DNA of 64,000 bases from Takakia lepidozioides (lineage: Eukaryota > Streptophyta > Takakiopsida > Takakiales > Takakiaceae). Below are positions 55,671-64,000 of the stretch, in pieces. The DNA is taken from contig CM060731.1 in assembly GCA_030704615.1 (NCBI GenBank), forward strand, positions 39,556,001 to 39,620,000, written 5' to 3'. A program made the position numbers and the translations under genes. Position 1 is the stretch's first letter, and each line of letters starts with the position of its first letter. Under the pieces are notes generated by a model. It saw nothing but the letters and a program-made list of their open reading frames with translations. It searched no databases and was not told the DNA's origin.

Positions 55671-55718
<48 letters not shown>

Positions 55719-55870
55719 GCTCATGCGAAGGGTCCTGCTTCAAACCGCCAGCAGCAGCGCAGGCTGTAGGATTTCGAGGATGAGCAGCCATGACAACGCG
55801 TACAATGCGTATTGTACGCGGGACATCCTCCACATGTGGCTACGCTCACAAGCGTCCCCGAGGAGCTCAG
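55251..55870. other. CACTA interior left of the captured block
   Basis: Unique-looking sequence with a (GA)n run at 55673-55716. The open frames crossing it consist mainly of Arg-Glu repeats and are not supported as genes. Confidence 0.4.
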
Positions 55871-55879
55871 CTTGGTCAT

Positions 55880-57330
55880 AGCATGCCGTGTTTCAATCTC
55901 TGCCTGCTCAGTTGCACCGTGGTGGTTCGATCTCACATACCAATCCAACATTACCTGACTACAGATACAAGCAGCACACACAAGAGATCCTTTTGGGTTG
56001 ATGGTCGGTCAAATCCTCCATGGGTCATGACACAAGGTAAAGGACAATGTGGTGATGATACCTTCTTCTTCGACCTATTTCAGCCTGTTTTGCCCTCTCA
56101 TCAGACTCGGCCCTGAGATGCATATTGAATTTTGTAAGTTAGCTCGGTGGGTGGATCTGTGGTTGTTTAGAGTGACTTTGACAAGTTACTGCCGATGTGG
56201 CAACATGAAAGTATCCAAAAATAGGTAACAGAGATGAGGAGAAGCTTTGGAATGAACACTTTTCCGACCCCAGTCAATGGCGGGACAATGGAGACAAAAA
56301 GGTGAGTGCATGTTGGACTACACTAGAGAGAAGTAGATGCAATTTAGAATTAGAACTATTGTAATAATTAGGGTTGGGGTTTGCTGGAAGAACTTCACGC
56401 CGTCAGTGTCAACTGCTAGCAGCAAGTATTCATGATTTGTACACAGACAGGGATAGCTGAAGGACTAGGGATAGAGGTCCAGGTTCATCCAAGAGGGCCG
56501 GATTTCAAACACAATATTAGTTCTGATTCCCTGTGGATCAATAGCTACAAGAAATCTGCTAACGAGAAAATGGTCTGCTAATGAAGGCACCTTTTTCAAC
56601 ACATTTCACCCTGTTTTTTCCTCTTATCAGAATCGGCCCTAAATTTTCATGTTGAATTCTGCAAGTTAGTTGGTTGAGTGAACCTGGGATAGTTTGGAGT
56701 GACTTTGACATGATACTGCCAATGTGACAACATGAAAGTATCCAAAAGAGGTAACAGAGATGAGGAGAAGCTGTGGAATGAATACTTTCCCCTAGTTCTG
56801 GACATATATGCCAATGTCAAGGGAGTGTTCAACACTATGGCTAAACGAGATGTGGTGTCGTGGAGTGCGATGCTTGCAGGGTATGCACAGCAGGATGGAG
56901 GCTTTGGATACCTATGAGCAAATGATGGGGAAATGGGTGAAGCTCGACCACATCATTTTAGTGTGTGTTTGCAGTGCGTGTGCAAGCCTGGCAGCCCGGG
57001 AAAAGGGCAAAGAGGTGCATGGTTGCATCACCAAAGCTGGAATTGTACCATGTGTGATTTTGAACAATACCTCGTGGACACAATGCCAAATGTGGGAGCA
57101 TTGAGGATGCGGAGAGAACCTTCAACACTATGGCTGAACAAGATGTGGTGTCGTGGAACGCGATGCTTGCACGATATGCACAGCAAGGGCGCGGGATGGA
57201 GGTTTTGGAGACAGGAAAGTATCGAAAAACAGTTAACAGAGACGATGAGAAGCTCTGGAATGAATATGTTTCCGACCCCAGTCAATGGTGGAACAATCCA
57301 GGCAAAAAGGTGAATTCATGTTGGAAGCAG
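55880..57330 (+). pseudogene. Captured PPR and OSB-like (PDF motif) gene fragments
   Basis: Pieces in order: a segment ending KRSFWVDGRSNPPWVM (about 55980-56030); DEEKLWNEHFSDPSQWRDN (about 56232-56290); DEEKLWNEYF (about 56759-56790) running into a PPR (NVKGVFNTMAKRDVVSWSAML, about 56811-56880); a second PPR piece (AEQDVVSWNAMLARYAQQG, about 57133-57190); and DDEKLWNEYVSDPSQWWNN followed by GKKVN (about 57241-57310). LW--(F/Y)--(D)PSQWW(D/N)N...K followed by ALW-D---NPPWV is the PDF-motif pattern of plant organellar single-stranded DNA-binding (OSB) proteins. Frames are broken between pieces, so no product is expected. Which parts were one gene before capture is inference. Confidence 0.65.
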
Positions 57331-57394
57331 ATGCAAGTCAACATAGGAACTAGTGTGATAAGTAGGGTTGGGGTGTTTGTTGGAATACTTATAG

Positions 57395-57640
57395 GCTGTC
57401 ATTGTCAGCTGCTAGCAGCAAGGCAATGATGTATGCATGATTTGTGCAGAGGCAAGGATAGCTGAAGGAGCAGGGATAGAGTGTAGGTCCAGATTCATCC
57501 AAGAGGGCCGGATTTCAATCTCCAGATTACCTATGATTCCCTGTGGAAGGATAGCTACAAGAAACCTGCATGGGTAGATGATCAATTGGTTGGTTTTGAG
57601 CTGAAGAGCACGACCCCTGCAGGGATGTCTCTCCATCTGT
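57395..57640 (+). repeat. Interspersed repeat 'R', copy 2
   Basis: Inverted match to 3190-3380, around the segment GATTCATCCAAGAGGGCCGG and the following GAAACCTGCATGGGTAGATG. A weaker third copy is at about 56400-56560. It lies 3' of the PPR/OSB pieces, the same relative order as in the other CACTA element. Confidence 0.6.
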
Positions 57641-58089
57641 AGATCCTTTAGGAAGTGAAAGGCTAGGGCCCAACTTTCTTATGACAGTGTTAGCTGATTT
57701 TCAATTCTTCCCCTCAGCTTGGTGCCTTTCTGTTTCCAAGTTATGGCAGTAGTTTCTGGTTGCAGTCTCTTTCCCTGCTAGACTCTTTAGCTCTATGCAT
57801 ACCCCCTTCTTTACTTGCTTTCCTTCTTACTACTCTTTCTTGTCAGCCTCTATGGCACTCTATCCAGAGGTTATTTTTTCCTCTTTGTATCCAAGGACAT
57901 TTTATGTCCATTACCTATAAAGTTCTGGAGGCCAATGTCCCCCCACTGTCCCTCTTTGCTAACAAAAATAAAATAAATAAAATAAAAGACAACAATGGCT
58001 TCCATTCTATGGACCTAGAAACCTAATGAGAATTTAAATCAATTAATAATCTAAATATTATAATTGTATGATTTAATTTATTAAATTAA
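57641..58089. other. CACTA interior right of the captured block, no gene seen
   Basis: CT-rich then AT-rich (ATAAAATAAATAAAATAAAA near 57967). No domain. Confidence 0.4.
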
Positions 58090-58515
58090 AATATTATTAA
58101 AAAACCTCTTTAGTCATGAAGTTATATACTCATGACTACATCATGGCATCATGGCATTATATGATACGATATTCTTTTCCACGTGTAGGTCATATATGTT
58201 GTCCATGTGGACATGTGTCACATCTGGAGTGCTACATGTGTCCCTCTGACGCCTCTCCAATGGAGTCATATACTTTGTAGACATGTAGTCATATAGTTAA
58301 TCATATATAAATCATATAGTTGTGACTACATCGCTCTCTGCAGCTTGACCCCAGGTGCCATTCACGCAGTCACGGCTATGACTTGCAAAACGCAGTCCTA
58401 AAGACTAGTCGCTATGACAGGGCTTTTTTCACTGCAGAGTGATGTAGTCATGAACGCATATAGGACTGAGAAATAGTCATATGTGCAGTCATAAAAACGC
58501 TCATCTGTTGTAGTG

Positions 58516-58700
58516 ATCGTATCCCACAACAATGGCACGAAAATGGCTTGCACCCTCGGCAATAATCCTCCTAACTCTGAGTCTGAACCTTCCTCAGAAG
58601 ACACTGAAGGTGAAGGTGGCCTAAACCTCACACCTCGTCTTGTATACCCACTAGTATCGCTGGTGCTCGTACCGGCACTCTCCTTAGCAACTGGTGGCAC
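58516..58700 (-). pseudogene. Gag N-terminus of the methyltransferase-bearing gypsy
   Basis: From ATG 58700: MPPVAKESAGTSTSDTSGYT, then RRGVRFRPPSPSVSSEEGSD and AIFVPLLWDT, where the CACTA interrupts. The next codons (MEEMYG) are at 54772-54755. Ser-rich and disordered, as expected for a gag leader. The start was chosen as the first ATG of the restored frame. Confidence 0.75.
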
Positions 58701-59310
58701 CTCCGTGATGAAAACTCACAACCACACCTGTTGTAAACCTGTCTCTAATCCCCCTTTCCACAAGGTAACCGGGTAGAGAACCTGTTGCGGCTTATGGCTT
58801 AGACTACTAGGTTCGTAACATAAATCTGCACCTGCATCCACCGCAAGCACTCATATGGTTTGCTGGTCATCAACCCAGCCTCACCATAAGAGAAACAATG
58901 ATGGTCTGACTGGTCATCACCCCAGCCTCACCACCGACAACATGCTCTAGGATTGGCCGGTGATCAAATCCGGACCAACCTCCTATGAAAACAAGTGCCC
59001 ACACAAAACTGATGTGGCGCACAGTCAAGCATGCAGGTGTGGGGGGGATCCAAACACAAGAAAAATCAAGACAGTAACTCCCCCACAAAAAAAAAAACAC
59101 TCCACAGCGTCGTTCCTGCAAGGACACCCCAGCCCAAACCTGGACTGACTCTTGCCTCCACCTACGGAAAGGTTTTGGCCTACATAGAGGGTGGAAGACT
59201 ACGAGGAAGAGAGTCTAAAGCAATTCCTAATCCTCGAATGCTGTCATCCCACTAGTCTCTCCCTATCTCTAAACGCTCTTGCTCATGACCAACAGACATA
59301 ACTACCTTCC
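58701..59310. other. Presumed untranslated leader of the gypsy element
   Basis: Lies between the gag start and the repeat tracts further right. A run of about 11 A lies at 59087-59097. No coding frame with recognisable content. Assignment as leader rests on its place between gag and the LTR copy at 61078-61441. Confidence 0.35.
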
Positions 59311-59319
59311 AGGATCTCT

Positions 59320-59655
59320 CAAATAACTCTCCAAGAGCCCTCAAGATGTCTCTCAAACAATCTCACTAAGGCCCCCAAAGCCTGCCAAATCTTGGCCCTC
59401 AAGGACCCCAAAAAGTCCTTCAGACAAGGTGCCAAAGACTCCTTAAGCTCGCCAAATATTAGCCTCCAAGGACCCCAAAATAGTCCTCCAAATAGCCCTC
59501 CAAAGCTCAAATGTTTGCCAAATATTGGTCTTCAAAGACCCCTAATAGTCCTCCAAACAGTCCTCCAAACACCCCTTCAAGAGCTCTTCAAGTGGCTTAC
59601 AAAAGCTCCTCAAAGGACCCCCCAAAGATCCTCCAAAGGCAATACTCCTCCAGAT
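59320..59655. repeat. Degenerate CCTCCAAA-type tandem repeat
   Basis: Variants of CTCCAAA, GCCAAATATT and CAAGGACCCCAAAA recur at irregular 20-40 base spacing. The pyrimidine/purine strand bias produces stop-free frames that are not real genes. Confidence 0.6.
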
Positions 59656-59689
59656 ACACCCTAGATGTCATACACTTTAAATGAAACGT

Positions 59690-59910
59690 ATGGTAGGAAA
59701 AGTCTCTCCACTTGTATCCATACACTGTTAAAAAAAGAGTATGGTGGGGCAGAGGGAGCCCATACACTGTTCAAAAAAACGTATGTTGGGCAGAGGGGCC
59801 ATACTCTGTTCACAAGTGTATGTTGGGCAGAGGGGTTCCATACACTGTTCACAAAAGTGTATGATGGGCAGAGGGAGCCCATACACAGTTTCTTGAAGAG
59901 TATGGAGATT
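59690..59910. repeat. Tandem repeat of a ~43-bp unit, four to five copies
   Basis: The unit reads roughly CATACACTGTTCACAAAAGTGTATGTTGGGCAGAGGG, seen at about 59722, 59760, 59800, 59840 and (partial) 59880. Each unit contains a CATACACT...AGTGTATG dyad, so each could form a small stem-loop. Confidence 0.8.
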
Positions 59911-61077
59911 GTATGCCCATCTTCCATGGTTTTCCCTTGCATAGGCAGACACACAGTCCACCTCTGACCTTAGGGTTCTCTTGCATTCATCATAATGTGA
60001 TCCACACCTCTATTCAAGAGCCTCATCTTCTCAAACTTGAAGTCACAAGCCTTAAAGAGCATGCTCCATATAAGCATCACTTGCTTGATTCAACCATCCA
60101 CCACAAAACTTAAGCAAAAAGGGAATGAATACATGAGCTTCACCTTCCCCTTCCTTGTCTTGTCACATGCTAATGTATGGTTGAAGTTGCTAGCATGCCG
60201 TGAGCCACAATGTCATTTCTTCATGAAGCCCACCTCCAGTGATCTCCCACATGGCTCCAAGCTCTTCAATACTCTAGGCTTGGTTTCACATCATCATGGA
60301 TAGAATTCTCACCCACATGCTTCCCTTTGGAGTCATCTTGAGCTTCTTGATGCTCTCCAAGTGGTTGCTTTTGTTGTCTTCAAGCCCTAGCCTATGTAGC
60401 TCCTTGGCTTTTCTTCCACAACATGCACCACCTCATACACAATGAATGAACTTGCTCACTTCACATTCTAACTCTCCTCAAGCTTGAATTGGAAGCCACA
60501 CTTGGAAAGCATGCTCACCACATGCGCCACTTGCTTGGTCAATCACTTGCTTCACCAAGAGCAATCCAAGAACTCCTAAAATTAGCAAAAACACTCCCTT
60601 CTACGCGCCTTGCCTTCGCTTGCTGTTTGTCATCCAAATGAAACCCCACTTGGCTTCATTTCCACCATGGATAGAAACAACCACTTCTTAGCTTCTCTTG
60701 AGCTACTCAATACTCCTCAAGCTACCCTGTTGTACTCCTTTATGGTGTTTCCAACCCAAGCATGTGCCGCTCTTTGGCTTCTCTTTCACACCATGAACAA
60801 CTAGAGCTTGCTCTTGAAACCCTAGTGTCTATCTTCTCCACACACAAGACGCTTCTCTTGTGATGCAAGAGCTCTTTTCAAAAGCTCTCCACCTCTATAG
60901 AACAAAGTAATGCTTCTCAAACCCTGACATCCAAGTTCTCCACGCCACAAGGATTTTCCTTTGCATCACCTACAACACCTTGCAACACAAGAGCTCTCTA
61001 CCAGCTCTCTCCAACACACAAGTGCTAAACTAACCCTTATACTCCGCACTCACAAGCATAAGAAGATCTTCTTGTAG
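59911..61077. other. CT-rich sequence between the tandem repeats and the LTR copy
   Basis: No domain on either strand. Repeated CTTGCTT, CTTCTC and AAGCTCTT words give a biased composition. It may be part of the element's leader. Confidence 0.35.
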
Positions 61078-61441
61078 TGATAATGGAAGTGAACACACAA
61101 TGGAAACACTTCACTCATGAATCCACTCAATCACATAAACTAAGTCAAGCCAAGGGCACCTTTGCTAAAGGAATCCACCCTACAAAGCCCTCACCACACT
61201 CCCTCTCAATACCTAGAGCTATGGAGGTGGGAGAGGCTCATGGAGGCTCAACTACAAGAAGATGAGCCCTCCTCAACACTCACAAGGGGAAAACCCATCC
61301 CCATGTCCCAAGTGAGGTTGGACACCTCACTTGGTATGTGAGGACAAATGAAAGTCCCAACACACAAAATACAAATATAAATATCCAAAATGTCTTAGTA
61401 AACTAGAAGTAGGTAATTCTAGTTAACCATGACTAAAACCA
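61078..61441 (-). mobile_element. Family B gypsy LTR, minus orientation, 5'-truncated
   Basis: The reverse complement matches 44395-44752, from ATGGTTTTAGTCATGG to CCATTATCA, with the same stem-loop (arms CCAAGTGAGGT and ACCTCACTTGG conserved, loop GTCCA instead of GTCAA). The first ~95 bases of the LTR are missing at the right side. In this orientation it could be the 5' LTR of the minus-strand methyltransferase element whose gag starts at 58700. No convincing primer-binding site follows it. Confidence 0.8.
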
Positions 61442-61454
61442 TTACAGCATCATT

Positions 61455-62480
61455 TGGGCAAGTTACGGGCCCTCCTCAAGAAAGTTGAGCCAAAGACCTA
61501 CTCTAAAACTATCAGACAATACTTTTTTCTCAACTTGAGATCAAAAGAATCAGGTGAAAAGGTGGTCTGTCTAGGACCTTAGGGCATTCTCCCAACTCTG
61601 GGATCTCTGGGAAAACAACTTCGTGGCGAGCCAGGCCTCCATCACAAAGAAAATTGGTAGGTTTCGCTCAAGATTGGGCTATGGCGAGGTTATAGCAGCC
61701 ATTACTCTGCGTTGGCTTCAAACCCTACAGGCTGGTCAGTCTCATCCCTCACTAAACTTTTGGACATTGGGTATTGTCAGCAATAAGCTCACCATCCTCT
61801 TTGTTTAGGAATCCACCAATTACCTAGTCCCTTCCCCTTCGACCTTGGCTCTACTACAGTGGCTCTCAACCTCCGCACCAAAACCCCCCAGAGGCTCCCC
61901 ACTTTCCCCTCTCTTTCCTCACATTCGACCAGTCTGAATCTGTTGTTGGTCATCCCCCACAAAGAAATGAATCCTCAGCGAGCTCCGGTCCCAACATGTC
62001 CACTCTTACCTAGCTCTTGATTGACCAATTTGTTTGGATTTCTGGAAGGCCTAATTTGGAAGAATTCTACTTTGACCCAAAGAATGGTCTTGGTCCTCCT
62101 CGTGATCATATGACCCCTTCTTTTTATATATCACTAAGAAAAAGCCTACACAGCTCTCATCAATGCTGAACCCCTATAGGCCGATAAGTGGAATCAAATG
62201 GGTTTTTTATGGCTTCCAAATTGAAAACTGGAATGCGATCTGGGCTTCTATCAGCTAGCTCAAGGCTCCAGCTAAAATCTTAGTTTTTCTCTAGCAAATA
62301 GCCCACAGAGTACTAAAAGTGGGCAAATGGATGGACTTTCAAGCTCTTCTTTGCAACTATTGCTATTGAAGAATGCTTGAATCAATAGAACACTGCCTAT
62401 TCCATTATAATGCCCCGGCCAAAATCTCGGCCATTGAAAAAAATAGTTCTATCGTAAATGGGAAGCAAGGAACCTGTCAA
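61455..62480 (+). pseudogene. LINE remnant, RNase H-side zinc knuckle region
   Basis: Broken plus-strand frames show NWNAIWASIS, LKAPAKILVFL, QIAHRVLKVGKWMDFQALLC and RMLESIEHCLFHYNAPAK. Together these give the W--iW....P-k---FlW-iaHr-L-v...C--C...E-i-H-lF-C pattern of the zf-RVT region at the end of plant L1-type ORF2. Several stops interrupt it (for example near 62256 and 62295). The upstream part at 61455-61560 (LRALLKKVEPKTYSKTIRQY) may belong to the same element. A different LINE lineage from the one at 7850. Confidence 0.6.
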
Positions 62481-63019
62481 CAATTGAGCTGCTCCTTAAC
62501 TACAACCAAAACACCAAAACGTAAATCAATTTGCCCAGTATTGAGTGATTTTAGAATTTGATTCAGTGTTAGATGGAATCAGTCACATTAACAGCCACGA
62601 CACTGAACATTGAAGGAGTGCCGCCGCAGTTATGATGTATAACAACCAACACTACCAGGGACCTTGCGGCAACGTCGATGGGGGAACACTTGTATTTACG
62701 AGGCAGAACAAAAAAGAATATTAGACTGGTATGGTTGAAGTTAGGGTATTACTTTAGGATTTATTGGGGGCAATTTGTTCATAACCGGGGTAGTTCTCTT
62801 GGTGGGGAAACATCCTCTCTCTGCAGTTCGACCCCAAAGACTGGAGATGGAAATTCGGCAACCGGCCAGTCCCCTTATTTGCTTACTGAGTACAAGGTCT
62901 TTGATACCATTGCATATACTTGTGCACATACCATGCAATATCCTATACATTGGTACAACACTGGTATGTTCCTTGTTTTTTAAAGGTGGCTGGGTTGAAG
63001 GTCCATCCATTTCTCACAG
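62481..63019. other. Intergenic sequence, no gene recognised
   Basis: Short frames only; no domain. Confidence 0.35.
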
Positions 63020-63330
63020 TATTCACACTGTTTTTTCCTCTATATGGAATCTTCATAATGACACAACAAAGCAGATTTTGGAATTTTTCTTTGGGAGAAG
63101 ATGGCATGATACCTACCATAGAGTTGGAATATCATGGGGATTCTTTTTTTGTTTTTTATTTAAATTTTAAGGGGCTGATTCATATTGTTTTTCCGCAATA
63201 TGGAATCTTCATAATGACACAACAAAGCAGATTTTGGGATTTTTCTTTGGGAGAAGATGGCATGATACATGATACCTACCATAGAGTTGGAATATCATGG
63301 AGATCCTTTTTCTTTCTTTAAAAAAAAGAA
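63020..63330. repeat. Tandem duplication of a ~157-bp segment
   Basis: 63020-63176 and 63177-63330 share ATATGGAATCTTCATAATGA, the following CACAACAAAGCAGATTTTGG and a GGGAGAAGATGGCATGATAC block. The second copy has an 8-base internal duplication (ATGATACATGATAC). No coding meaning seen. Confidence 0.9.
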
Positions 63331-63449
63331 AAGGGCTGAGCCAAATATCACGGGGATTCCTTGAGAAAAAATCATCAGGGCATGGTCAAACCATTTCCGG
63401 CACGAATTGGGGCAGGGCCAAATCAGTTTGGATCCTCACTCTCTCTGCA

Positions 63450-63600
63450 CTTGAGCAGGTAGCCCCGTGGGTGGGTGTTTGTGCCTTGCCTGTGCATAAC
63501 CTAGGTGATCCTGGGTTCAATCCTTCAACATGTGCCTTCAGACCGTCCATTGGGCCCTCGATGGGTGTTGAGCAGTAGGCTCTGTAAATTCACTAGACCT
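63450..63600 (+). mobile_element. tRNA-derived SINE-like sequence
   Basis: A box-like TAGCCCCGTGG at 63460-63470 and a perfect B box GGTTCAATCC at 63514-63523. It is not a tRNA gene because no cloverleaf closes around these boxes. No tail or target duplication was identified; boundaries are approximate. Confidence 0.5.
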
Positions 63601-64000
63601 TAAAGAAACTTTATCTTAGGAAGTTACAAGTTACATGTATGCTTCAAATTTCTGGATGAAAGGTGGTAGGTAGGTAGGGTAACAAAACTGGCCAGGGAGA
63701 AGAACATGTGGGAATTTAAAGCACCCTAAAAAGAAAAAGCTCTGCTCCCTAGAATTTTTCAAGGTGTGGAAATCCAGCGTTGTTGACATGCTCACGTGGT
63801 AGGCCAATTGAGCAATCTTGAAAACAACATCTAGGGCTCAAAATTTATGAGAATGCCAAATATTTTGGACAAGGCACTATGTCATGTTAATGTGCACTTA
63901 CTTACCAGAGGAATTAGAAAACAAATATCACCTCATTGGTGTACTTGGGTAAGAAGCCAAACCATGACAATTTATCCCCCAGATTTCACATACAAAGCAG
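63601..64000. other. Right edge, no gene seen
   Basis: No coding frame or repeat recognised. Confidence 0.4.

Larger units (their letters stand above)
54774..58515. mobile_element. CACTA element inserted in gag, 3-bp target duplication, captured gene pieces
   Basis: It starts CACTACAAGAGATGAGCGTT at 54774 and ends so that the reverse strand from 58515 reads CACTACAACAGATGAGCGTT. Flanking triplets are ATC (54771-54773) and ATC (58516-58518). Subterminal zones (54800-55250 and 58090-58500) hold many CATGACT/AGTCAT and GACTACA/TGTAGTC motifs. No transposase inside. The interior carries OSB-like and PPR fragments collinear with those in the CACTA at 2405-7543. Length 3742 bp. Removing it with one ATC joins the gag frames exactly. 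Confidence 0.93.

Noticed and set aside
56807-57313. Functional PPR gene
   Set aside because: Only one or two repeats per frame, broken by stops and frameshifts, inside a CACTA element.
59320-59660. Open frames over the CCTCCAAA repeat
   Set aside because: Stop-free because of strand-biased simple sequence; no independent coding evidence.

Overview
This window looks like a slice of a large, repeat-rich plant nuclear genome, most likely a fern or another seed-free vascular plant. It holds one intact multi-exon plant gene, a plastid glycerol-3-phosphate acyltransferase on the minus strand at 31311-26105. A decayed cyanovirin-N-like (CVNH) domain gene lies at 24.4 kb; from memory, plant CVNH proteins are best known in ferns. 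Nearly all other coding signal is transposon-derived and decayed, often through C-to-T or G-to-A changes that turn Trp, Gln and Arg codons into stops. The taxonomic placement is inference.

Layout. (1) 1-12224: the right part of a large CACTA DNA transposon. It has a tnp2-like transposase on the minus strand running off the left edge, a divergent TNP1/En-Spm-like gene in pieces on the plus strand, a subterminal repeat zone and a TAGTG end at 12224. A second CACTA element (2405-7543) carrying PPR and OSB-like fragments and a LINE tail (7850-9290) are nested in it. The right end lands inside a Ser-rich open frame (12225-12593). (2) 12.6-20.3 kb: a complete 1.1-kb mini-CACTA with a perfect target duplication (15095-16199), then a Crypton-like tyrosine recombinase gene (17252-19202) between clusters of a GATTATGC motif. 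(3) 20.3-32 kb: two copies of one tRNA-derived SINE, the CVNH remnant and the acyltransferase gene. (4) 32.8-44.8 kb: halves of two Ty3/gypsy families. Family A has LTRs at 32.8 and 38.3 kb and a tRNA-Ala primer site. Family B is represented by an integrase carrying a C-terminal PHD finger, followed by a polypurine tract and LTR. (5) 44.8-48.5 kb: a 240-258 bp tandem repeat and SINE-like sequences. (6) 48.5-61.4 kb, minus strand: a gypsy element encoding gag, two zinc knuckles, a protease, a C5 cytosine DNA methyltransferase domain, RT and RNase H, then a second protease-like domain. A 3.7-kb CACTA element with PPR and OSB-like fragments sits in its gag, and removing it with one copy of the ATC duplication restores the gag frame. 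(7) 61.4-64 kb: LINE remnant, a tandem duplication and a SINE-like sequence.

The main points of interest are the methyltransferase-bearing gypsy element and the matching integrase-PHD module, the Crypton-like recombinase with palindromic flanks, two CACTA elements sharing the same captured organellar-gene segment, and a SINE family whose 3' hairpin shows compensatory changes.
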